From Sclerodactyla briareus (Eukaryota; Echinodermata; Holothuroidea; Dendrochirotida; Sclerodactylidae), in NCBI GenBank assembly GCA_026419785.1, contig JAODTK010005745.1, positions 310,001 through 374,000 of the forward strand: 64,000 nucleotides of DNA. The letters run 5' to 3'. The position numbers and the translations under genes are program-made. The notes beneath the pieces are model-generated. The model was not told the origin of the DNA and made no database searches. It saw only the letters and a list, made by a program, of their open reading frames with translations. This document shows, in pieces, positions 47,494 through 57,152 of the stretch (positions within the stretch are counted from its first letter, which is position 1; each line of letters starts with the position of its first letter).

Positions 47494-48440
47494 TTAGAAT
47501 AATAATAAAACTGCCATTAATAAAGCCCAAGAATCCGATGTCGGAACGATGTTCAAAGGCTCTCCCTTGCAACCAGTCAAGTTTATGTATTTATTTTCCA
47601 GTTTGTTCGAAGGAGTTATTTTACGGATTAAGTCCTTGTTCACCAGCCGCGGTGCAACAGATGGGAAGGCCGGTCCCCTAAAGAATATAACCGGTACGTT
47701 GGTTCCACTACAGACTTTTGTTCTGGGATTTGAGTGGTCGTGACCGAGTGTATCTGTCAATCTTTCGAAGCCTCCGCTTACAAAATCCTGAATACCAGTA
47801 TCAGAATTTTGAATTCGATCCGAGCGCGTACAGCAGCCAATGGAGTCTCGAAGCACTGAGTGATATCAATCCGCTTGACGTTTGTGATGAGACGCCCTGC
47901 ACTGTTCTGAACGGGTTGTAGTTTATTCACAGGTTCATCACTTCTTCCAATGGGAAGACTGTTGCACATAGTCAAAGCAAAGTTCAGACTAAGTGACTTA
48001 ATTGAGAGTGGGCACAGCTGATAGTCCAAAAGAACGCAGAGATTGCGGGCTGGGGATCAGAGAACTCCAGCATCAGAGAATGAATCACGATTCACTAGAT
48101 CCAGACGTTGTTGCGTACTAAAAAGCATGATCTCTGTTTTTTACGGTTTCCCTTCGAAAAGTTATGGTAAGAGCCCAATTCTGTTAGTGCAGTAGCTAGG
48201 CATTGTTCAAGCTTATGGAAAAAGTTCGTCGTACCTGCTTAGAGCGGGTTTTGATCTCAGTGGTAGCCCTATATAGCTGGGTGTCATCAGCGAAACCTTG
48301 TCGATGAATGTCTCGCTAGTCTATTAGATCACTCAGTGGGGGACATAGCGAAACGTGAAGGTCCAAGCCTGGATCCTTGAGAGACGCAAAAACTCAGTGA
48401 AGCGGATTGGATGTGTGATTTCCTTTTAATCGTCTGGATT
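47494..48440 (-). pseudogene. CR1/L2-type LINE reverse transcriptase fragment
   Basis: The minus strand shows an RT box-B-like remnant and then SPLSDLID-type sequence (CPPLSDLID, about 48325). The catalytic box GFADDTQLY (48257-48284) has both aspartates intact. Next come LEQCLATALTELG (about 48190), an LLDYQL block (48015-48030), CNSLPIGRSDEPVNKLQPVQ and NSAGRLITNVKRID (47880-47970), ARIEFKILILVFR (47785-47825) and the tail FFRGPAFPSVAPRLVNKD (47640-47700). In CR1/L2/Rex elements these match FADDTQLY, DYCNSLLYGLP...LQRVQNAAARLV, RIxFKILLLxFKxL and YGDRAFSxxAPxLWN. The 5' part (endonuclease and early RT) is absent, so this is a truncated copy, as is usual. Several frame changes occur, and the WNSLP-type tail is altered (LVNKD). 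Confidence 0.88.
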
Positions 48441-49498
48441 TTGATTTGTATGACTAATCACGGTTGATGCACTGTAATTCGATACGGAAAAACATCGATA
48501 ACTGGATTGGGGTTATGTTAACAAATTACTTACTTATATTACCATTTAGACGAGGCATTCTGGCCAGAGACCGGGTTATTTATACCTCAACTTTAGTTAA
48601 TAAAAGTGACGTATATGGTGATTCAATATGATTTCTTGGAGATGCAGCAATGTGACAATGCCTACCTCGTTTATCTGATCACCCCCTGGACATACCTGGT
48701 TCACGTCCCATTCATGACACGGAAAAAGTGATGAAAGCTCCATTTTGAAATTGGGGAAGAACAGAGTTATATCTTATACAGCTTGTGAACATAAGAAATG
48801 AGCCTGAGAATAGCTATGGATATATTTATATTTACATTCGTAAAATTAACTATTTCCCCTATTTAAAAAGTCTCACATTAATTATAACTATTTCATACTA
48901 ACCTACGAAGCCTTTGATATAATTTCGTACGAAACCTCCTATTGCGTTTGTGTTATTTCGTATGAACCCGTGAAGCAATTATATTACATATTTTTAATGA
49001 ACGATCTCGATCTGAAGTTCTGATGCCGTGAAACGGGACTGGGTCCCCATATCCTCCTGTCAATTGACTTCTTCTCCAGTGATCCTAGAGTTCAGTGAGG
49101 GGTCTTGTTAGTTCATGAAAGTAACACCTAACACACATAATCAACAACTATGACCCAAGGTGAGTAGTCCCTAACTCGGCTCACTTTGGCAACATGTTTT
49201 ATCTGATTACCACTGTGATTATTGTTATTATTCCATACATGTAGCCTACCTGTATTTTTTCCCATTTTAACATTTTGATAGATGGTCAAATAAAAATTGC
49301 AAATTAAAAAAATTGGTAGCTCCGAAATTAACTACGGGAGTCCGCCTGTGCGATGATCTTACCAGCCTCAAGGCCACCCTCAGCTCAACTGCAATTATGT
49401 AGCATTCTTCCCCAAGGGAGTCTGTAAATGTGAGTCCTTGATGGGAACAAAAGGTGAAATCACCGTGCTGGAGATGAATAAGTTCAATAGTTCAATTG
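48441..49498. other. No recognised gene
   Basis: AT-rich sequence without assignable features. Confidence 0.45.
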
Positions 49499-49529
49499 CA
49501 GTGGCGTACAGCCAGGATTACAAAACGAG

Positions 49530-49560
<31 letters not shown>
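49499..49560 (+). mobile_element. hAT-like terminus followed by a 28-G tract
   Basis: CAGTGGCGTA.AGCCAGG-like sequence at 49499-49516 resembles a hAT terminal end. It is followed by an uninterrupted run of 28 G (49533-49560), the longest homopolymer in the window. A matching opposite end was not found, so this may be a solo or truncated end. Confidence 0.4.
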
Positions 49561-52017
49561 AATTGGGGAATCAACTAAACGAGGGTCAGACGCAAAGGGT
49601 CGAGGACCAAGGGCCGATCCGGGAGGGGGTACATGACACGGCGTGACCAGAGCGTCGGAACGAATTCGAAAGTGTTCACGGCGGGGGTACTGGGTTTGTG
49701 TGGGTGACTAATATGTGGAAGGGGTCCAGGGAGAGGGTTGTCGCCTTCTCTTTGAGATTTTGAATTTTTACGTGTCCGTAGATGCATTCTGGTGCTCTAT
49801 TGGTCAAGTTTTGGAATAACTCACTAAATAGCGGATGGAGGATAATATTTTTTCGTTTTTATATCTTCATTCTGCCATTTCCTATTCATATTATATTATA
49901 TATTCTCCCTAACATCGCTGAAAGGTGTTACGGCAGATTCCAACATGTTGCGGTCCAGACGACCTGCGCGTGACGGTTTGTCAAGAGGGGACTCCAAATG
50001 TACATATGATTCACAGGATCAAGAAAAAGGTTGTTTGAGGACCATTGTTTAGAAACGCACCTTTTGGGAAAACAGTGGGAGGAAATGAGTGAATAAGAAA
50101 GGGGTAAGCTTGATACCATACATACACAACCACTTCTGGAGCCTTTTTAGGTATAAAATCAATGTATTCACAAGTTCACGAATTGCAATTATTAGGTTCT
50201 AAATATTGCTCAAACTGATCCTGCTGTACACGATGCAAAAGGTGTTTTGATGTGGGCAAATGTAGACTATTTTATGGCGGTGTTAGACATTCTCCACATG
50301 CACGGCTAGATCACTTTAAGTAACATTCGAAACAACATCAATCATGACGTAAGTGTGAAAAATGAGGGCGTCATGTTACTATCTAAGCCAAGCGCCAAGG
50401 TAGGTGGCGCGAGTCGCAGACGAAAATTCGAGCTGGAAAGACGTATGCAGGGAATGACATTCCCCAGGCCTCTCAATCTGCATCGAAACGTCGTTAATAT
50501 TGGGATCTCATGTTCCAGAAAATTTCCCATCCAAAGAAAAGTTCTCTATGAAGATTTTCTATCAGGGAGAGGGATGTTCCTGATGACCCCTCTTCGCTTC
50601 CCAGTATCGCCATCTGAGGTCAGGGATTGAGGAACGAATAAGAATGGCCCCCTACGGAAGCAGTGAAGTTGCTCACCGGTATTGGGCGTATCCATATTCG
50701 ATGTGACGATGGAAGACAGGGCTGCACGCAAACGCATAGCTTATTTGGAAGACTGACTATCTTAGCGGAGCGCCACCAATCATTGGCGCGGAGAGTAGCG
50801 TATTAAATTATCAAATTAAAGAAAGAAACGTTGCACAGATCGTAGGAAATTACCCTTACCGGATTTTCCAAGCTGTACTGAAACCTTCTTCATTTCGAAA
50901 TATCAGTTCCAGGTATCAGTAAGTTTTCATTTCAAAAGTATAGTTACCAAGAATGCCTTTTGCGGGTCTATGAATTCCCTTTCGTTCTTCTCCCCAGCTA
51001 AATTTAGTCGCGTTTGATGATTGCTATGACAGAAAACAGGCGGGCATGATAACGAACAATATGACCAAAAAGAAAGACATGGATGTGTGAAAGCTTAGCG
51101 CGCGAGGTGCGCAATTTTTCCGGTGCAATATGTAAACTTTGGTTTTGAATGGCTACATTCAGTGCGAGATGTTCTAGCACAGATTAGACTATACCACTAC
51201 GAGTACCTTAATGAAAAGGGGGAAACAACGAACATTACTGTCTGAACTTTCATCGATATGAGCGAGACATATGCACTAATGACAGCACGGGACAAGCTGA
51301 CAACATGCGACTACGCACCGTTGAAGTCAAACAATTAATGGACAACGATGACGTTCTCAATGTGCACTTTCATACAGGCTATAGGACGATATTCCAAGAT
51401 TTATCAGACAAGTGTAGATTTCAGCACATGAAAGGACAGTGGGGGAGCATTGTTGGTGATATTCGCGGGTTTGGAACCAAGAACCTGGTACGGTGATCCA
51501 GTTCATCCATTAAAATGACACCTCAACTAACCATAGACCTATACCTCTGTCCACCCACATACCCGCAGTCTATTTACCCCCCCCCCCCCTCCCCCGTCCG
51601 CCATTACCCACTCAACATTTCGCTAGTAGTCTGTAACCTCAGCCTCACTTATTTGGGCCGATCGTGTATTCGAAATACTAACACCGAGTATCGTGAGGTC
51701 GAGTAGATAGAAGTATCATTAGTCACATGGCGTTGAATACTCACAGGTATGAAATAGGGGCCTTGTTTCACACCTAGACGGCCCCCATTTTTCGTGGTTT
51801 CGAAAGTGCACTTACCGTGATTGATTTCGAGGAACCAACAGCCTCTGTAGACGCGCCTAGATATAAAGGTCGTGGGGGAACATTTACAGGTTGTGCCTTT
51901 ACACATACATAATTTGTTTAACACAGGCACAATTTCAACTATTGTGAAAACGCTTAGAACGAAAAATTATAATAATAACAGGTAACGTGTTATTTTTAGT
52001 ACTACTCTGCATCAGCG
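49561..52017. other. No recognised gene; C13 tract
   Basis: C13 lies at 51577-51589. A 91-codon plus frame (50355-50630) and adjoining minus frames are open but unrecognised. Confidence 0.45.
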
Positions 52018-52019
52018 TA

Positions 52020-52221
52020 CACTGTCAACAATTCTGGTAGAATTTATATTGAATCCTGGCAACTCTGCTGCCAATTAATTACTGTAAATTTATCATAAGT
52101 CGTAAGTAAGTTACAGTAATATCATTTTATCGTAAATTTCACAGTTATTGTAAAATTTACAGTAAATTACTGGCAGCAGGGTTGCCAGTAATTTACTGTA
52201 AATTCTACATTTTTTACAGTG
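52020..52221. mobile_element. MITE with long TIRs and TA flanks, full copy
   Basis: The ends are CACTGT (52020-52025) and ACAGTG (52216-52221), each flanked by TA (52018-52019 and 52222-52223). The two arms of about 75-80 bp are inverted copies: CACTGT, then AGAATTTA, CCTGGCAACTCTGCTGCCA and TTACTGTAAATTTATCATAA on the left, matched by CACTGTAAAAAATGTAGAAT, ACTGGCAACCCTGCTGCCAG and TTTACTGTAAATTTTACAAT on the inverted right. The element can fold almost completely. A TA duplication is typical of Tc1/mariner-type transposition. It is non-coding. Confidence 0.85.
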
Positions 52222-52223
52222 TA

Positions 52224-53140
52224 GGGGAAATAGGTGATGGCCTCATACCTTGATAAAAAGTCTTGGGTTCCTCCAGCATGAACTAAAAGCGATTAAACAC
52301 GTCGTTAGAAACCTCAGTCTAAACCTAATTTAAACCTCCCAAACCTAATTCTGATCTGGCGTAGTACGAAAAAGTGACGATTGTCGTTTACACTCCTAGC
52401 ATCTTCAAAACTTCAGTGTTAGTCTGGGGTGCATTTGGCACCATGATGAGAGATTATCGGTTGTCAGAACTTGTCACCCGGTGAGGTTTTTATCCTCACA
52501 ATTACAATCAGGTGTTATGAGTACCACTTCCACCTTTTTAATTGTCCCCCGTAAACTTCTCAACATAGAGGCCTGGGCCCTGGAGAAATGATCCTTCATA
52601 AAAACCTACACGACGTTTTCTTCTGCATAGAAAACCAATATCTATGAGCTGTGTGCAAGTGTACATTCATCTGTACACCTGAATTTCACATTAAGAGCTC
52701 AGTACTTCCATTTCTTGGTTTATTCCACAAGAACTATATGCAAGTATTCATTCGTAAAGCTGAATTTCACATTTCGAACCCAACACTGATCCTCGTAAAT
52801 CCCTGATGCTAAACTCCTAACAATGGGTTCAGTGAACGGTTTCACATACGCCGAAATGAAGGATTGTGGAATCAATAGCGTCACTGCGTTACGAAGATCC
52901 GGGGTTGACTCAAGAAGCTGATGTGATTCAAGATGGGTGTGAGCTGGGAGAGGGAGGGGGGGGGGGGGGGTTGGGTTGTCTCAAAATATTAATGAATGAC
53001 GTCGCCAATCTGAGTCGTCATTCTGCCCACATGATTTTCAATCAAGCATGCAGTCGATATTGTTCGGTATCTAATACCGTATATCCTCACAATGCACATT
53101 CATTCCGTCATACCGAAGGGCGATTGGTTTTGCAGATTGA
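52224..53140. other. No recognised gene; 15-G tract
   Basis: G15 lies at 52956-52970. A 110-codon frame crosses the G tract and the adjoining MITE and is not considered a gene. Confidence 0.45.
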
Positions 53141-53267
53141 AAACTCTGCTGGCCGGTCGTACTGTAATTTCCACCACATTAAAATTACAGTAATATAATT
53201 TACTGTTAAGTACTGGAAGCAGAGTTGCCAGTAGTTCACTGTAAGTCTACAATAATTTTTTACAGTG
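53141..53267. mobile_element. Second, eroded copy of the TA-flanked MITE
   Basis: Contains AACTCTGCTGGCC, ACTGTAATTT, an AAATTACAGTAATATAATTT-type stretch, GAAGCAGAGTTGCCAGTA, TTCACTGTAA and the terminal TTTTTTACAGTG. The left terminus is missing and the right one is followed by TTG rather than TA. Confidence 0.75.
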
Positions 53268-54690
53268 TTGCCCCTTAATAGGAAAGACAAGGTACCGGTA
53301 TTATTGGACAAGAAAAGAGCCTATTGGGTCATTTTCAACTAATAATACTCGTGAATGTTTGATATGTCAATGCAAAATCATTTCTGATGCATTTGGTTAA
53401 GCATATCATATTTGTTATTGAAGCCTCAAAAGTAATGTGGGACGGAAGACGTCGGCAGCGTTTGAAATCATACTGTGCTCATCTAGTTAGCGTTATATCT
53501 TGTATGATTCAACACTATGAATGTGTTGGAAGCCTATCGTGATAGTGATATTTTACGATGCAAAATACCACTCTTATTCGTTGTTAGTGATATAATCCTC
53601 ATGACAGGTGGAACCAATAGAATACTCCAGAAAATAGTTAAATCGACTATTGAGACACCATTGGCCTGTTCTATCAAATCACGTACAGTCTCGTAATTAT
53701 TATTTGTTATTATTGTAATGTTTAACAATAGTTTCGACTATTATCATATGTATTCAACTTGAGTGGAAATTACCAACATTAGCCAGCCGCTCAGTTATCA
53801 CCTTTACATTTATTTATATCACGGCTATTCGCACGACAGTTCCTTCCCGCTTCATGACAAGCTTTATAATGTCTATTTTTCTATCTTTGGTTGTAATTCT
53901 GGCAGTCATAACCTCCGATTTTGAACTTAACACAATCATTGTGTGAGAATTCCCGCGTCTAGACGACTACACGACTTTACATCTTTGAAAAAAAAAATCC
54001 ACTGCTGAAGCCGCAAGCCGCATACATAGCAGCAAGTCAATGGCGCTGATTTTAATTACAGTTCGCAGACATTTCGCCGTGGAAACGTGCCCTGAAGCAC
54101 GGGTATTTAAACAGACGGCTATGGCGAATTCTACGTGTACTGTTGCGTTCTATTAGCTAGGCATAAGTTCCTGTTAAACATTTTTACGAACATGATATCT
54201 CATTGATCTCCTACGAGTTACGGAAGGAGACACTAGTAGTATTAATCGAAGATAGGAAGCCATGCATTCGTTACGTGCACTATCGGGTCGCAATTTTGAA
54301 AATCGAACCCCCACCATTGGTCATTCAAGTACTGACATGTAGCTAAGGCGCAAGGCTTTCGAAACTGACCGAAACATAGGGCGGGAGGGGGGGGGGGGGG
54401 GAGGAGGGTGGTTATGCCCTTGGTTGGAGGTCAAAAATCAAAAGGTTAAAATGTCAAAAGGTCAGAAATAACTAACATGGACCCCTGTAACATGTAAAGT
54501 TTAGAACACTTCCTGAGCTATTGGTGGGGGCATTATCTGAGACAAAAATGGTCAGTCTCTTATGAAACTTCGGCTGCCTAACCACGCATGCACCTCACTG
54601 ACGAAGAGCACAAAATTCTGCATGTTAGAGATTGGGAATATCGTCCTCGTTTGGTGGAGGAAAACTGCTGGGTCTTCTATCGAGGGATCC
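53268..54690. other. No recognised gene; 15-G tract
   Basis: G15 lies at 54387-54401. At 54295-54345 the minus strand has GGGGGTTCGATTTTC and GCGCCTTAGCTACATG, resembling the second half of a tRNA or a SINE head, but there is no full cloverleaf. Confidence 0.4.
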
Positions 54691-54694
54691 ATAA

Positions 54695-56571
54695 AGGGCG
54701 GTTCACACTTGTGTGATACGCTCGATAAGATACGATACGATAAATTTATCGGACGTGAGTTAAAAAGTGTTATTTTCAATAGGAGTGTTCACACTTGTGC
54801 GATACGACACGATAGGAGAAGTATCGGACGCTCCCCCAAGTTGAAAATATTTCAACTTTTATCGTACGATAAAGTTATCGGGTGGGGATAAATTGCACAA
54901 TGCAGTGATAAACTTGCGCAATTCTGCGAAGAGTATGGAACGTCAAACAGGCTATTGGGGGAAGTTTGGCGTGTGAAAAAGTGGGATTAAGTGATAATCA
55001 GGGGGTTCGATGAATGTATTGGGTAGTGACGTATCCGAGGAAGACATTTGCCCCTGATTGAGCTTCTCGGCCCTAGTTGCCGCCATGCATGGGACCTACG
55101 AAACCATTATTTTAGTTCGAATCCATGATGCCCTCCCCATATACAATAGTAGCGTGACCGGGGAGGTAATGGGGAGGGTCATGTTGGTCGGCGTCCCCCA
55201 AGTATCAAGTGACATGCACAGGCAGGAGAATTGCGGTTGGTAGTGAGTGGCAAGGGGAAGAATGCTGTGGCTTTTGAGAGGGCAGGGTAGGAGGAAGTTT
55301 CCCAGAGAGAGTCGATCCACAGCCTGACGTCTTAACGGGACCTCCACCCTAAGCTCATGTGAAGGAATAGGAGGAAAAAGAAACGGACAAGGAACGGAAA
55401 CAGACTATAGCGGGAGGAGGGATATTATGTCGATCTAACGCCAAGTAAAAATGTCGTGTAGGTCAGTGAGGAAAGTAGAGGGTACAACAGGTGGAAGCCG
55501 TGGCATCATTTTACAGGCTTGTTCTGAGCAGAGTAACCAAGCTCCTCCATTCTCAGCTCAATTGTGCTTTCACACTGTGAAAAGACGGTGTCAATTTCGG
55601 AACTTACCTAATTCTGGGTCAGAATGTGACCCAAGTTGGGTCGGAACTTCGCCCTAGAATAGGGCTGTGGGAGCCCAAACCAATTCTTGGTCAAAATTGA
55701 CCCGTCTCCTTACAGTGCAGTCTTCCTATCAATGATTCTAGTGAGGCGTGAATACTTGCTGTAGAACTGAGGGGAAATACTGCTTTCTTTTGCTACCTGC
55801 TTTCTTGGCTACCTCACTTCGCCGTATTCTTGGATACCTATGCTAATTGAGACTGGGTGTCAACGAAAGGGTGGTGCGGGATGGTGAGGTCAGGGTGGCT
55901 GATTCGGATCGTCGATTGCGCTTCTTTGGCAGAGGCGTTCCTCCCGGTGGACGATCCCGTCCACGTGTTCGTATCCACGAGACCCCTTGGTTTAGAGCCG
56001 ACCGCCGGGGCGGCCAAGTAGCTCATGGTTGGCGCAGCTACGCGAGTACTTCGGAGAGTTAGGGGGGGAAGGGACATGCTCAGCCTGGTCACTTGCTCGG
56101 AGGGGGCGGGGGTAGGAAGCGGCGAGTGAATGCAGCTAAGTGCCTCCCAGGCATGTGCTCCCATGATTGATTGTGTTTTGGGCAGAATGAATCTTGAGGA
56201 AATTTTTAAAAACGGTTTAATCAGGTACACCTATTTGCGTGTAATGTCTCCAGGACTAGAGAAAAGGCTGTAACTGTTGTTGTTTGCTTCAAAATGGATT
56301 ATAAAACACTATTTCAACGCCGCCTACAAGTAATGAGAAAGACAACAGTTCCGAATTGCCTGAAATTACAATTGGTATTCAATGGATTCAAAAAAATTCT
56401 CACGACAACGCTATTTAGCGCTGAAGGACCAAAAAGTAAAACTGGTGCTTTTCTCAACTAAAATCCTACCACTTTCTCCGTAAAATTATCGTTCGACATT
56501 TTTATCGCACTAGTGTGAAAACTCCACTCCGATAAATTATCGTCTTATCGCATCGCGAGTGTGAACAGCGC
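54695..56571. mobile_element. Harbinger-like DNA transposon with duplicated subterminal repeats
   Basis: The left end reads AGGGCGGTTCACACTTGTGT (54695-54714) and the right end inverts to GCGCTGTTCACACTCGCGAT. The flanks are TAA (54692-54694) and TAA (56572-56574), the 3-bp target typical of PIF/Harbinger. Each end carries the TTCACACT(T/C/A)G motif twice: on the left at 54701 and 54786, and on the right at two inverted positions near 56565 and 56515. GATAAATTTATCGGA and ATAAATTATCG stretches follow. The interior has open frames of up to 130 codons (55838-56230, minus) that match nothing recognised, so whether a transposase remnant remains is uncertain. A separate MITE has inserted at 55573-55717. 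Confidence 0.7.
55573..55717. mobile_element. 145-bp MITE nested in the Harbinger-like element
   Basis: The ends are CACTGTGAAAAGACGGTGTCAATTT on the left and, inverted, CACTGTAAGGAGACGGGTCAATTTT on the right. CA dinucleotides flank both sides. GGGTC...GACCC pairs occur inside. It begins with the same CACTGT hexamer as the MITE at 52020 but the rest differs. Confidence 0.8.
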
Positions 56572-56583
56572 TAAAGTGTTATT

Positions 56584-56736
56584 ATGCCACATTCAAGAAT
56601 TGCTATGATTGCTATAATTGAGAATGAGGAGGAAGACATTTCCGAACGCCTTCTCCCCGAGGAAGAAGAGTATGTGCTCTTGAGGATGAGGAAGTGGAAA
56701 TTGAACAAAAATAGGCCTACAGTAGGGCTAGCCTAA
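56584..56736 (+). CDS. Possible 50-codon acidic reading frame
   Basis: The frame starts ATG at 56584, 13 bp beyond the Harbinger-like right end, and stops at 56734. It contains IENEEEDISERLLPEEEEYV followed by a short basic run (RMRKWKLNKNR). An acidic then basic N-terminus is seen in some HARBI1/Harbinger transposases, which makes the position suggestive, but nothing downstream supports a transposase. It may be chance. Confidence 0.2.
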   Translation: MPHSRIAMIAIIENEEEDISERLLPEEEEYVLLRMRKWKLNKNRPTVGLA

Positions 56737-56786
56737 CATAGTCTTAGGCCCATACCCTAATATCCTAGGGAATAGGCCTAGTATGT

Positions 56787-57152
56787 TATTAATAATAATA
56801 ATATCAATAATAATTATAATAATGGTAATGCTCGTTCTTATATAGCGCTTACACCGTACATAGTAGTTTCAAAGCGCTGAAAAGCCATTACCCCCTGGTC
56901 ATTGGTAACGTTGTTCGGCCCGCACCATATGCCCACTTCGAGCTACTTCTGGCACCGCCATGGTTGCCCCGGGGACATTTCATCACACAGCTGCCGTAAT
57001 CAGCGCACTGGTGATTACAAGTAACCTCTCAAAGGTTCCCAATAAGCCTGGGGATGACGAAGCAACAGAGATAAAGCGCCACGCCCAAGGACGCACCGGG
57101 AATGTCAACCGGCCCGGATTCGGACTCTACCTACTGAGCTAATCGATCTCCT
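56787..57152 (-). mobile_element. tRNA-derived SINE
   Basis: On the minus strand the element starts near GATCGATTAGCTCAGTAGGT, a good pol III A box (TAGCTCAGTAGG), followed by TCCGAATCCGGG, a shortened B box. The A-to-B spacing is shorter than in a tRNA, implying a small deletion in the head. The body follows and the tail reads TTTCAGCGCTTTGAAACTAC and GTAAGCGCTATATAAGAAC, ending in (ATT)n (plus strand 56787-56820). A conserved AGCGCTATATAAG-type tail with triplet repeats is widespread among marine invertebrate SINEs. It is non-coding and would have been mobilised by a LINE with a matching tail. Confidence 0.82.

Noticed and set aside
54290..54350. Possible tRNA gene on the minus strand
   Set aside because: B-box-like GGGTTCGATT is present, but no paired acceptor, D or anticodon arms could be formed.
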